Source of the DNA: Deltaproteobacteria bacterium
Lineage (GTDB): Bacteria > Desulfobacterota > Deferrimicrobia > Deferrimicrobiales > Deferrimicrobiaceae
DNA: 64,000 nt
Assembly (NCBI GenBank): GCA_021815305.1
Contig: JAKAHC010000001.1
Coordinates: 434,001 to 498,000 of the forward strand
Direction: 5' to 3'
A program made the position numbers and the translations under genes. Numbering within the stretch: the stretch's first letter is position 1; the number at the start of each line of letters is the position of its first letter. Below the pieces are notes generated by a model. It was not told the DNA's origin, did not search any database, and worked only from the letters and a program-made list of their open reading frames with translations. Positions 20,615 to 28,769 of the stretch are shown here, in pieces.

Positions 20615-20650
20615 CCAACGTGTAGAAAAAATCAACATGTTGGCGTTTTC
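20615..20650 (+). terminator. Hairpin terminator after the response regulator
   Basis: The 9-bp stem CCAACGTGT (20615-20623) pairs with ACATGTTGG (20635-20643), with one G-T wobble and an 11-nt A-rich loop, followed by CGTTTT. It separates the signalling operon from the sigma-54 promoter. Confidence 0.55.
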
Positions 20651-20738
20651 CCGGACCGGTCTCCTCGGGCTGCGCATTCCGTAGTTTCCCCTTGTTTATC
20701 AACTAGTCCGATCTGATCATCCCCCCCGGATTCCCCCA

Positions 20739-20753
20739 CGGCACGGGCATTGC
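20739..20753 (+). promoter_or_regulatory. Sigma-54 (-24/-12) promoter
   Basis: CGGCAC-GGGCA-TTGC matches the consensus TGGCAC-N5-TTGC at all specified positions except the first T. It lies 49 bp upstream of the small membrane peptide gene and directly downstream of an operon encoding a sigma-54 activator. Confidence 0.8.
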
Positions 20754-20801
20754 GATGGACAGGATCGCGGGACGGATCTTCCGCGAAGGGAGGTGGGAAA
20801 C

Positions 20802-20882
20802 ATGGCGTTCCTGATGTTCGGCGTCATCTACCTCGTTCTCGGCGTCGTTGCGGTGATGAAGCCGCGGGATGGGCACGCGTGA
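20802..20882 (+). CDS. 26-residue single-span membrane peptide
   Basis: ATG with an excellent GGGAGGTGGG ribosome site encodes 26 aa: a hydrophobic helix (FLMFGVIYLVLGVVAVM) and a short charged tail (KPRDGHA), ending TGA. Size and position, as the first gene of a respiratory-type operon behind a sigma-54 promoter, recall the tiny accessory subunits of membrane oxidases. No homologue is recognised. The functional assignment as a complex subunit is inference. Confidence 0.65.
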   Translation: MAFLMFGVIYLVLGVVAVMKPRDGHA

Positions 20883-20940
20883 AAAATTCCCCCGGAGCGC
20901 GCTGCAGCGGGAAAACCTCCGGAGGAGGAGAGGTGCGGCG

Positions 20941-21651
20941 ATGAAAGAGCGGAAGTGCCCCTTTCTGGAGACGAAGACTGTGACGTTCTGCAAGGCGTTC
21001 CCGGTGAAGATGATCCCTCTCGACAAGATGTCTTCCCTGGACTGCCTCTGCGAGACGACCAGCTTCCAGGAATGCTCCCTTTACAACGAAATCAGCCACG
21101 CCGCCGAGGGGAAGGAGAACCTTCGCGGGTTTTCCCTGAAATCGGACTATTACTACCACCCCAAGCACCTCTGGGTCTCCCCGTCGCCCGAAAACGCCGG
21201 AGAGGCCCGGGTCGGCATCGACGATTTCGCGGCGCGGCTGATCGGGAAGATCGACCGGGCATCGATTCCCGGCGCCGACATGCCGGTGAAGGAGAACAGC
21301 GTCTGCTTCCTCCTTCATTCCGGGCGAAGGACCGTCCGCCTCGCTTCTCCCGCGGACGGCGTCATCAGGACCGTCAACCCCAGGTTGGCCGACAATCCCT
21401 CCGTCCTGAACGAGGACCCGTACCTGGAGGGATGGATCTTCTCCATGCAGATCAAGGGGGACGCCCTGAACGGGCTGTACCACGGCACCGTCGCCGGAAA
21501 ATGGTTCGAGTCCGAGATCGAAAGGCTGCAGCGGACGTTCTCCTCCGACCTTGGCATGACGGCTACGGACGGCGGAGAGGCGCTCACGGATATCAGCAGC
21601 CGGTTCAACGACGCCCAGTGGGGAAAAATCGTCAGCCAATTCCTCGGGTAA
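20941..21651 (+). CDS. GcvH-like protein with cysteine-rich N-terminus
   Basis: A 236-residue soluble protein. Residues 1-60 carry five cysteines (C6, C17, C35, C37, C45), possibly a metal or Fe-S site. Residues ~68-160 resemble glycine-cleavage H protein: YYYHPKHLWVS, ARVGIDDFAARLIGKID, SPADGVIRTVNPRL, EDPYLEGWIF. The H-protein lipoylation motif ESVKA is absent; R129-R130 occupy the region, so lipoylation is unlikely. A C-terminal ~70-residue region is shared in outline with the two later paralogues. The ATG at 20941 is chosen for its GGAGGAGAGG site. Function unknown; probably a cytoplasmic component of the complex encoded here. Confidence 0.8.
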   Translation: MKERKCPFLETKTVTFCKAFPVKMIPLDKMSSLDCLCETTSFQECSLYNEISHAAEGKENLRGFSLKSDYYYHPKHLWVSPSPENAGEARVGIDDFAARLIGKIDRASIPGADMPVKENSVCFLLHSGRRTVRLASPADGVIRTVNPRLADNPSVLNEDPYLEGWIFSMQIKGDALNGLYHGTVAGKWFESEIERLQRTFSSDLGMTATDGGEALTDISSRFNDAQWGKIVSQFLG

Positions 21652-21667
21652 CGCAAGGAGGTGCGCC

Positions 21668-22345
21668 ATGGTGGTCCTTCTCGTCCTGCTCACGATTCTT
21701 GGATGCATCGCCGTCGAACTGGCGCTGCGACGAAGGGAAGAGCGCAGGGTCGCAAGATCCCTCGGCAGCGAGGAGACGGCCAGGTTTCTCCCCGGCCTGG
21801 CGGACCCGCCGCTACTCGGGTGCGTCTTCCTCCACAGCGGCCACACCTGGGCCAGGTTCGACCCCTCCGGCGCCGTGAAGGTGGGGCTGGACGGATTCGC
21901 CCAGGGGATCCTCGGAAGGGTCGACCGGTTCGAGCTTCCCGAAGAGGGTGCGGTCGTGCGGCAGGGGGAACCGGCGTTCGCGGCCCTCCAGGCGGGGAAG
22001 AGGATCGAGTTCGTTTCCCCGGTCGACGGCGTCGTCTGCGCGGTGAACACGCCGATCAACGACAACCGGCCGGCCGCGAAGAAAGAGCCCTATGACAAGG
22101 GATGGGCCTTCGCGATCCTCCCGTCCAACCTCACCAGGAACATGAAGAAGCTGCGGTTCGGGTCCGAGGCCTCCGAATGGCTCGCGAAAGAAGTGAAGAG
22201 CTTCTCCGAGTTTCTGGTCCTTCACCGGGCGATCCCGCAGGAGGTGGGCGCCACCCTGCCGGACGGCGGCACGCACGTCGAGGGGATCCTGGAGACGATG
22301 GACGGGGAGATCCTGCAGACCGCGATACGGAAATATTTCCGCTGA
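21668..22345 (+). CDS. Membrane-anchored GcvH-like protein
   Basis: A 225-residue protein with an N-terminal membrane helix (VVLLVLLTILGCIAVELAL) followed by RRREERR, which predicts the rest to be cytoplasmic. The GcvH-like domain is at about residues 50-150 (LHSGHTWARFD, VKVGLDGFAQGILGRVD, SPVDGVVCAVN, EPYDKGWAF). The ESVKA motif is missing. K111 (AGKRIEF) lies within one residue of the lipoyl-lysine position, so modification cannot be fully excluded. The AAGGAGG site lies 6 bp before ATG. It is 16 bp downstream of the first GcvH-like gene. Confidence 0.8.
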   Translation: MVVLLVLLTILGCIAVELALRRREERRVARSLGSEETARFLPGLADPPLLGCVFLHSGHTWARFDPSGAVKVGLDGFAQGILGRVDRFELPEEGAVVRQGEPAFAALQAGKRIEFVSPVDGVVCAVNTPINDNRPAAKKEPYDKGWAFAILPSNLTRNMKKLRFGSEASEWLAKEVKSFSEFLVLHRAIPQEVGATLPDGGTHVEGILETMDGEILQTAIRKYFR

Positions 22346-22371
22346 AGCGGGAATTCACGGAGGGATGAAAA

Positions 22372-23268
22372 ATGGCCATCAACAGAAGGGATTTCCTGAA
22401 GGTCGCCGGAACGGCCGGGGCCCTGCTCGCAGGAGCGAGACCGGCGCAGGCGGCGCACGCCGTCCGGACGGATGTGGAGTTCTACGGGCTCCTCATCGAC
22501 ACGACGAAGTGCATCGGCTGCCGCTCCTGCGAGGAGGCGTGCAACGCCAAGAACGGGCTGCCCAAACCGGAAGTCTCCTTCTCCAGCGAAAGCGTGTTCG
22601 AGAAGAAACGGGACACCACGCCGGAAGCCTTCACGGTCCTGAACCGGTTCCCGAACGAAAAGAGCCCGGACAAGCCGATCTTCGTCCGGAGGCAGTGCAT
22701 GCATTGCACCGAGCCCTCCTGCGCCTCGGCGTGCCTGTGCAAGGCGATGGTGAAGACGCCCGAGGGACCGACCGTCTACCACAAGGACCGCTGCATGGGT
22801 TGCAGGTACTGCATGGTCTCCTGCCCCTTCGACATCCCGAAGTTCGAATACGACAGCCCCTCGCCCTTCGTGCGGAAATGCATCGGCTGTCCCGACCTCG
22901 TGGCGAAGGGGGAGCCGACCGCGTGCGCCCAGGCGTGCCCCGAGGGAGCGACCCTGTTCGGAAAACGGCGGGAGCTGATCGAGGAGGCCAGGAGACGGAT
23001 CTACCAGAGCCAGGACCGGTACTACCCGCACATCTACGGGGAGCACGAGGTCGGAGGGACGGGGTACATGTTCCTCTCCGCGGTCCCCTTCGAGAAGATC
23101 GGGGTCCGGACCGACCTGGGAACAAAGAATTATCCCGAGCTGACCTCCGGGTTCCTGTCCTCCGTGCCGCTCGTGGACATTCTCTGGCCGGCGGTCTTGT
23201 TCGGATTCAACTATCTCGTTTCCGGCAAGGAAAAAGAGGACACGAAGGAGGACGGTCATGGAGAGTAA
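22372..23268 (+). CDS. Tat-exported ferredoxin subunit with four [4Fe-4S] motifs (HybA/DsrO-like)
   Basis: A 298-residue electron-transfer protein. The Tat signal NRRDFLKVAG plus hydrophobic region at residues 4-27 predicts export. Sixteen cysteines form four cluster motifs: C47-C57, C109-C121, C141-C151 and C170-C189. A C-terminal helix (about 265-284, PLVDILWPAVLFGFNYLVSG) would anchor it, as in HybA. Family members pass electrons between a catalytic subunit and an NrfD/HybB-type quinone-reactive protein, encoded next here with an 11-bp overlap. No catalytic partner gene is present in the window. Confidence 0.92.
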   Translation: MAINRRDFLKVAGTAGALLAGARPAQAAHAVRTDVEFYGLLIDTTKCIGCRSCEEACNAKNGLPKPEVSFSSESVFEKKRDTTPEAFTVLNRFPNEKSPDKPIFVRRQCMHCTEPSCASACLCKAMVKTPEGPTVYHKDRCMGCRYCMVSCPFDIPKFEYDSPSPFVRKCIGCPDLVAKGEPTACAQACPEGATLFGKRRELIEEARRRIYQSQDRYYPHIYGEHEVGGTGYMFLSAVPFEKIGVRTDLGTKNYPELTSGFLSSVPLVDILWPAVLFGFNYLVSGKEKEDTKEDGHGE

Positions 23269-24565
23269 CGTCAAGCCGATGCCCGCCGCCGGAAGAATGC
23301 CCGTTCCCGACACGGGCACGCTTTCGGGCTTTCTGCGGTTCTTCCTGCAGGAGCTCAAGCCCAAGGGGAAGGTCCTGACGCCGTTCAACGTCATCACGGG
23401 GATCATCATCCTGGTCGGGATCGGCATCATCGCCGTCCGGTTCGCGAAAGGGCTGGGCGCGGTGACGAACCTGTCCCAGGCGTACCCCTGGGGGATCTGG
23501 ATCGGTTTCGACGTCGTGACGGGCGTGGCCTTCGCCGGAGGCGCGTACATCCTGACCTTCGCCGTCCACATCCTGAAGGTGAAGAAATACGAGCCCATCG
23601 TCCGGGCCACGGTGCTGAACGGGTTCCTGGCGTACGTCTTCTACAGCGGCGCGCTGCTGCTCGACCTGGGCCGCCCCTGGAACGTGATCAACCCGATCGT
23701 CGGGCGCGGGTTCGGCTACGGCTCGGTGCTCTTCCTCGTCGCGTGGCACTTCCTGCTGTACACCCTGTGCCTGTTCGTCGAGACGGCCCCGGCGGCCGCC
23801 GAGTGGCTCCGGTGGGTCAAGGCGCGGCGGATCCTCCGGAAGATGACCACCGCGACCGTCATCCTGGGCGTGACGCTGTCCACGCTGCACCAGGCGGGCC
23901 TGGGAGGGCTGTTCCTGACGGCGCCCGCCAAGATCCACCCGCTGTGGTATTCGTCCAACATCCCGGTCCTGTTCTTCATCTCGAGCATGTTCGCCGGGTT
24001 CTCGATGATCATCATCGAGAGCCGGTTCACGCACAGGATCTTCTCGGACCGGGTCGATGCGGAGCATCACGCGTCCCACGACAGGATCCTCCTCGGCCTC
24101 GGGAAGGGTTCGGCCAGCGTCATGTCCGCCTACCTGTTCCTGAAGGTCATCGACCTGACCCACGGCCACCAATGGGGCATGCTGCTCACCCCGATGGGCT
24201 TCTGGTACCTGGTGGAGGTCCTGGGGTTCACGCTCGTTCCCCTGGTCCTCTACGTCGCCGCCATCCGGAAGCGGAGCGTGGAACTCGTCCGGAACACCGC
24301 TTTCCTCACTGCGGTCGGCGTGATCCTCAACCGGCTGAACATCTCCGTGATCGCCTTCAAGTGGTACGAGGCGGTGCGGTACTACCCCTCCATCGGGGAG
24401 ATCTGGGTCACCCTGGCGGTCATCAGCATGGAGCTTTGGGTGTTCCGGTGGGTCATCAACCGCATGCCGATCCTCGGGGAGCATCCCGACTTCAAGTCGG
24501 GAAAGGAATCCGCGAAAGAAACCAATAACCCGGAGGTAGTGAGATGGACGGTTTCAGCTTCGTAG
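23258..24565 (+). CDS. NrfD/HybB-type integral membrane protein
   Basis: A 435-residue polytopic protein with about eight to ten helices. The segment AYPWGIWIGFDVVTGVAFAGG is the signature of the HybB/DsrP branch of the NrfD family, which exchanges electrons with the quinone pool without its own heme. Further conserved parts are YVFYSGALLLDLGRPWN and TLHQAGLGGLF. It overlaps both neighbours (ferredoxin 11 bp, third GcvH-like 22 bp). Together with the ferredoxin it would form a quinone-linked membrane module. Confidence 0.93.
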   Translation: MESNVKPMPAAGRMPVPDTGTLSGFLRFFLQELKPKGKVLTPFNVITGIIILVGIGIIAVRFAKGLGAVTNLSQAYPWGIWIGFDVVTGVAFAGGAYILTFAVHILKVKKYEPIVRATVLNGFLAYVFYSGALLLDLGRPWNVINPIVGRGFGYGSVLFLVAWHFLLYTLCLFVETAPAAAEWLRWVKARRILRKMTTATVILGVTLSTLHQAGLGGLFLTAPAKIHPLWYSSNIPVLFFISSMFAGFSMIIIESRFTHRIFSDRVDAEHHASHDRILLGLGKGSASVMSAYLFLKVIDLTHGHQWGMLLTPMGFWYLVEVLGFTLVPLVLYVAAIRKRSVELVRNTAFLTAVGVILNRLNISVIAFKWYEAVRYYPSIGEIWVTLAVISMELWVFRWVINRMPILGEHPDFKSGKESAKETNNPEVVRWTVSAS

Positions 24566-25254
24566 ACATCTATTCGACGAAGGGGATCGAGTACATCGTC
24601 GCGGTGGTCTTCTTCTTCGGCTTCCTGGCGCTGCAGTGGTACCTGCTGGCGCCCGCCCCGGGGGAACGGAAGGCGCAGGAGCCGAAGGCGGGCTTCACGG
24701 AATGGTTCCGCGTGCCCGACGGATACAATTTCCACCAGGGGCACAGCTGGATGAAGATGGACCTCCTCCGGTCCGGCAGCCACGGGATCCTGCGCGTCGG
24801 GCTGGACGACTTCGCGCAGAAGCTCGTCGGAAGGGTGGAATCCGTCGAACTGCCGGCCGTGGGCTCCCGACTCGCGCAGGGGGACATGGGGTGGAGCCTC
24901 GTCGTCGATTCCGTCCCCGTCCCGATGCTCTCCCCCGTGGATGGCGAGGTGGTGGAGGTGAACCCGGAGGTTCTCCGGAACCCCGCGGTCCTGAGCGAGG
25001 ATCCGTACGGGAAGGGGTGGCTGCTCAAGGTCCGTTCCGAAAGGATCGGCGCGGACACCCGGAATCTCCTGTCGGGGAAAGTGGCCAGGGCGTGGATGGA
25101 GGACGCTCTGGAGAAACTCCATCCGATCCGGCACGAAACCGTGGGTCCGGTCCTGCAGGACGGTGGTCTCCCCGTCGACGGGCTTGCGAAGGCCCTCGGG
25201 GGGGACCGCTGGAACGAAGTCGCAAGGACGCACCTGCTGACGGACGTAAAGTAG
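24544..25254 (+). CDS. Membrane-anchored GcvH-like protein, last gene of sigma-54 operon
   Basis: A 236-residue protein. A helix at residues 16-35 (EYIVAVVFFFGFLALQWYLL) is followed by basic residues, predicting a cytoplasmic C-terminal domain. The GcvH-like region is at about 58-160: FHQGHSWMKMD, LRVGLDDFAQKLVGRVE, SPVDGEVVEVNPEVL, EDPYGKGWLL. At the lipoyl position DSVPVPM replaces ESVKAAS, so there is no acceptor lysine. The start is preceded by GGAGGT. Third GcvH-like copy in the operon; role unknown, possibly a scaffold for the membrane complex. Confidence 0.8.
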   Translation: MDGFSFVDIYSTKGIEYIVAVVFFFGFLALQWYLLAPAPGERKAQEPKAGFTEWFRVPDGYNFHQGHSWMKMDLLRSGSHGILRVGLDDFAQKLVGRVESVELPAVGSRLAQGDMGWSLVVDSVPVPMLSPVDGEVVEVNPEVLRNPAVLSEDPYGKGWLLKVRSERIGADTRNLLSGKVARAWMEDALEKLHPIRHETVGPVLQDGGLPVDGLAKALGGDRWNEVARTHLLTDVK

Positions 25255-25392
25255 ATCCGGACCCGGGGGCGCCCCGCCCGCGGCAAGGGGGCGCTTCCGG
25301 GACAACGGCGGCATCCCTCCTCTTCCGCTTGCCCTGGCCCGCCATGCCGTGGTAAGAAGGAAGCACTTCAGGCGCGGAGAGAACGAAGCGGC

Positions 25393-25794
25393 ATGGCTTT
25401 CAAGACGATCTCGGTGAAGACCGACGGCACCCAGCAGTTCGTGGACATCACGCAGCAGGTGCGTCACGTGGTGCGCGAAAGCGGGGTGAAGAGCGGCGTC
25501 TGCTGGATCTTCATCCCCCACACGACCGCGGCGGTCACGATCAACGAGAACGCCGACCCGGACGTGCGGCGGGACATCCTCAACCGGCTGGAAGCGGCGG
25601 CGCCCTCCTCGGAAAAGTACCTCCACTCCGAGGGGAACGCCCACGCGCACATCAAGTCGAGCCTGATCGGGGCGAGCGCCGCGGTGTTCGTCGAGGCGGG
25701 CCAGCTCGTCCTGGGAACGTGGCAGTCGATCTTCCTGTGCGAGTTCGACGGCCCCCGGACACGCAACGTGATGGTCCGGATCTCCCCGGGGTAG
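25393..25794 (+). CDS. yjbQ: YjbQ family protein (UPF0047)
   Basis: 133 aa, the usual length for this compact, widely conserved family, some members of which show weak thiamine-phosphate synthase-like activity. The conserved blocks IPHTTAAVTINENADPDVRRD, HSEGNAHAHIKSSLIG and LGTWQSIFLCEFDGPRTR are complete. It converges on the radical SAM gene with 9 bp between stops. It is probably a separate transcription unit from the sigma-54 operon, 138 bp upstream. Confidence 0.93.
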   Translation: MAFKTISVKTDGTQQFVDITQQVRHVVRESGVKSGVCWIFIPHTTAAVTINENADPDVRRDILNRLEAAAPSSEKYLHSEGNAHAHIKSSLIGASAAVFVEAGQLVLGTWQSIFLCEFDGPRTRNVMVRISPG

Positions 25795-25803
25795 GCGCTC
25801 CCC

Positions 25804-27516
25804 TCAACCCCGAAGGTACGCTTCGTACCGGGCCCTCAAGGCCCCCCTCGGAACTCCCCCTTCGATCAGGTCCCACGGAAAGGCCTCTGCGGGGTCCTTC
25901 TCCCGGAATACCACCGGTCCGACCGTCCGTTCGTCCCAGGAGGGGGAGGAAGCACGCCTTCCCGCCGGAAGTCCGCGCAGTCCCTCCTCCACGCGGCGGT
26001 CCGAAAGCCCGAGGTATCCCTGGAGGACCGCGTCGCGGGGGCGCTCGCCGGTCCACCGCAGGTTGGGGATCCCGCGCAGGCGCGCGGCGATCCCGTCCGC
26101 ACGGGCCCGGAGCTCCCCTTCGGACGCCATCGAAGCCCACTGGAGGGGCGTGAACGGCTTCGGGACGAAAGGGGAGAGCACGGCGGTGATCGTCCCCATG
26201 CGCCCCTTTTGCCGCGCCTCCGCAAGGACATGGTCGCGGAAGACCCGCAGGAAACCCGCGATCCCCTCGACCTCCTCTTCCCGCGCCGTTCCCGGCAGCC
26301 CGAGGAGAAAATACAGCTTGAACGAGACGATCCCCGCCCGGACCAGCTCGGCCGCGGCGGAGAGGAACACCTCGTCCGGAACCCGTTTCCCCACCCTCGC
26401 CCGCAACCGCGCGTCGCCGCACTCCGGGGCGAGCGCCACGGTGCGGTGCCCGCTGCGGGCGAGGATCTCCGCGATCCCGGCGTCGACCAGGTCCGCGCGC
26501 ACCGACGCGGGGGAAACGGTCCCGCCGCGGTCCAGGATCTCCCGCGCGAAGGTCCGGAAGGGCCCCCAGTCCAGGACGGCCGCGCCGATCAGACCGATTT
26601 TCTTCCGGTGGGGCCACGCCCGGTCGACCGCCGCGCGCACGCGCTCGATGGGGAAACCGCGGAAAGAGGCGCATGCGTGCGCGGCGGCGCAGAACCCGCA
26701 CATCCGGGGACAACCGCGCGACGTCTCGACGAGCGCCATCCCCCCCAGTTCGGTATCCTCGGCAAGGACGACGGGGGGCGGAGGAGGCAGCGCGGCCGGG
26801 TCGAGGGTTTCCCTGGCAACGCGCGAGGGGAACCCCGGGAGCGGACGGAGGGAGAGCAGCCTGCCGCTCGCGGACGTCCCCGCACCCTTCTCCCCGCCCT
26901 CGTACGCGGGGGAGTAGCCTTCCGGAACATAGACGCCGGGAATCCCGGCCAGGTCCCGCAGGAAAGCGGCGTCCGATGGGTTCCCGCCCGCCAGGTCCAG
27001 AAGGGCTTCCATCGCCCGCTCCCCGTCCCCCACCACAACGGCATCCGCGAATACGCCGGAAGGCTCCGGGTTGAGGGAGGCGGCGAACCCCCCTGCGATC
27101 ACGAGAGGATGCCGTCCCGCCGACGCGGCACGGTCCGCGCGGAACGGGGGGACGCCGCCCGCCGAGAGGATGCCGGGAAGGTTCAGGAGGTCGTTCTCGT
27201 AGGACAGGGAGATGGCGACGACGTCGAAACGGGAAAGCGGCCGCCCGCTTTCCAGCGTCGTCCCCCCGGCGCCTCCCCCGGGGGGCGCCGCCCTCCCCGG
27301 CGGGCGGATCGCCCGGGTCCGCCTTTCCGGACCCGGCAGGAACACCCTTTCGCAGAGGGTGTCCCCCCTGGCGTTTCCCTGCGCGTGGATCAGCAGAAAA
27401 CCGAGGTTCGACATCCCCGCCGCGTACCGGTTGGGGTAGACCAGCGCGACATGGATCTTCCCCCCCCACTCCTTGCGGACCGACCCGATCTCGGCCCCGC
27501 GACGCGGCCCTCCCAA
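25804..27516 (-). CDS. B12-binding-type radical SAM protein
   Basis: 570 aa. An N-terminal cobalamin-binding-like region (residues ~20-190, VALVYPNRYAAGMSNLGFLLIH and the YENDLLNLP segment) precedes a radical SAM core whose cluster motif is CPRMCGFC. The overall architecture matches the TIGR03960-type proteins often encoded beside cell division genes; substrate unknown. The start is a TTG with GGGAGG upstream. It lies 16 bp after ftsZ on the same strand and may be the last gene of that cluster's transcript. Confidence 0.85.
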   Translation of the reverse strand: MGGPRRGAEIGSVRKEWGGKIHVALVYPNRYAAGMSNLGFLLIHAQGNARGDTLCERVFLPGPERRTRAIRPPGRAAPPGGGAGGTTLESGRPLSRFDVVAISLSYENDLLNLPGILSAGGVPPFRADRAASAGRHPLVIAGGFAASLNPEPSGVFADAVVVGDGERAMEALLDLAGGNPSDAAFLRDLAGIPGVYVPEGYSPAYEGGEKGAGTSASGRLLSLRPLPGFPSRVARETLDPAALPPPPPVVLAEDTELGGMALVETSRGCPRMCGFCAAAHACASFRGFPIERVRAAVDRAWPHRKKIGLIGAAVLDWGPFRTFAREILDRGGTVSPASVRADLVDAGIAEILARSGHRTVALAPECGDARLRARVGKRVPDEVFLSAAAELVRAGIVSFKLYFLLGLPGTAREEEVEGIAGFLRVFRDHVLAEARQKGRMGTITAVLSPFVPKPFTPLQWASMASEGELRARADGIAARLRGIPNLRWTGERPRDAVLQGYLGLSDRRVEEGLRGLPAGRRASSPSWDERTVGPVVFREKDPAEAFPWDLIEGGVPRGALRARYEAYLRG

Positions 27517-27531
27517 GACCGCCTCCCCCGG

Positions 27532-28698
27532 CTACTCCCCCCGCCGCCGGAGGAACGTGGGGATCTCGAACTCGTCCAGCGACTCGATCTCGGTCTCCTT
27601 GTCGATCAGCGGCAGGTCCTCCACGCGCTCCTCGACGTGCCCCCGGCCGGATTGCCGCAGGAACGCCGGCGTCTGCAGGTCGTCGGCCCGGCTGACCAGC
27701 TTGATCGCCTTGCGCGGGCTCTTCCAGGGTCCCTCCGCCACGTTCGGCTCGAAGCCCGTCGCCACCACGGTGACCTTCAGCTCCTCCCCGAGGGTTTCGT
27801 CGATCACGGTCCCGAAGATGATGTTCGCCTCGTCGGAGGCCTCCTCCCGGATCAGACTCGCCGCCTCGTTGACCTCGCTCAGGGAAAGCGTGGGACCCGC
27901 GGTGATATTGATGAGCACCCCGCGCGCGCCGCGGATCGATACATCCTCCAGGAGCGGGCTCGAGATCGCCTTCTCGGCGGCCGCCATCGCCCGGTTCTGG
28001 CCGGAGGCCGCCCCCGTGCCCATCAGCGCCACTCCCATCCCGGACATCACCGTCTTCACGTCGGCGAAGTCGAGGTTGATATAGCCGGGCTTGGTGACCA
28101 GCTCGGAGATCCCGCGGACCGCCTGGAAAAGCACGTCGTCCACCTTGCGAAACGCCTCGACGAAACGCATCTCCTTCCCGGCGATCAGGAGCAGTTTCTC
28201 GTTCGGGATGACGATGATCGTGTCGACCAGGCTCCGCAGTTCCTTCGCCCCCATTTCGGACTGCCGCTTCCGCGTGAGCCCCTCGAAGGCGAAAGGCCGC
28301 GTCACGACGGCGACCGTCAACGCTCCCACTTCCCTCGCCACCTCCGCCACGACCGGCCCCGCGCCGGTCCCGGTGCCTCCGCCGAGGCCCGCGGTGATGA
28401 ACACCATGTCCGCCCCCGCCAGGGACTCGCGGAGAAGGTCGCGGTCCTCGAGCGCGGCCTGCCGCCCCACGTCGGGGTTGGCCCCCGCCCCCAGCCCCTT
28501 CGTCAGCCGCGCCCCCAGTTGGATCTTCAACGGCGCCAGATTCCGGGAGAGCGCCTGCGCGTCGGTGTTGGCGGCGATGAACTCCACGCCCTGCAGCCCT
28601 TCCTCGATCATTGTGTTGATGGCGTTTCCGCCCCCGCCCCCCACGCCGAACACCTTGATGACGGCGTGGCAGCGGTTCTCCTCGACGATCGTGAACAT
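27532..28698 (-). CDS. ftsZ: Cell division protein FtsZ
   Basis: Tubulin-like GTPase that forms the Z ring. It is 388 aa with the nucleotide loops [13 protein letters not shown] and [10 protein letters not shown], and the T7 synergy loop [11 protein letters not shown]. The C-terminal peptide [14 protein letters not shown] is the conserved tail that binds FtsA/ZipA-like partners. The start at 28698 has an AAAGGAGGT site. Last division gene of the cluster. Confidence 0.98.
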   Translation of the reverse strand: MFTIVEENRCHAVIKVFGVGGGGGNAINTMIEEGLQGVEFIAANTDAQALSRNLAPLKIQLGARLTKGLGAGANPDVGRQAALEDRDLLRESLAGADMVFITAGLGGGTGTGAGPVVAEVAREVGALTVAVVTRPFAFEGLTRKRQSEMGAKELRSLVDTIIVIPNEKLLLIAGKEMRFVEAFRKVDDVLFQAVRGISELVTKPGYINLDFADVKTVMSGMGVALMGTGAASGQNRAMAAAEKAISSPLLEDVSIRGARGVLINITAGPTLSLSEVNEAASLIREEASDEANIIFGTVIDETLGEELKVTVVATGFEPNVAEGPWKSPRKAIKLVSRADDLQTPAFLRQSGRGHVEERVEDLPLIDKETEIESLDEFEIPTFLRRRGE

Positions 28699-28769
28699 CC
28701 GCGACCTCCTTTCCCCCCGTTCCGTGTCGGACATGCGTCCCTCCGTTCGCCGTGTTCCCCTATCGGACA

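Noticed and set aside
20539-20643. Inverted repeats after the response regulator as an insertion-sequence remnant
   Set aside because: No transposase fragments or target duplications; position and spacing fit an enhancer and a terminator better.
20869-20940. Longer N-terminus for the first GcvH-like protein
   Set aside because: The extension overlaps the small peptide gene, is arginine-rich without pattern, and the ATG at 20941 has a strong ribosome site.
24544-25254. Genuine glycine cleavage system
   Set aside because: No gcvT or gcvP genes are present and the lipoyl-lysine motif is missing from all three GcvH-like proteins.
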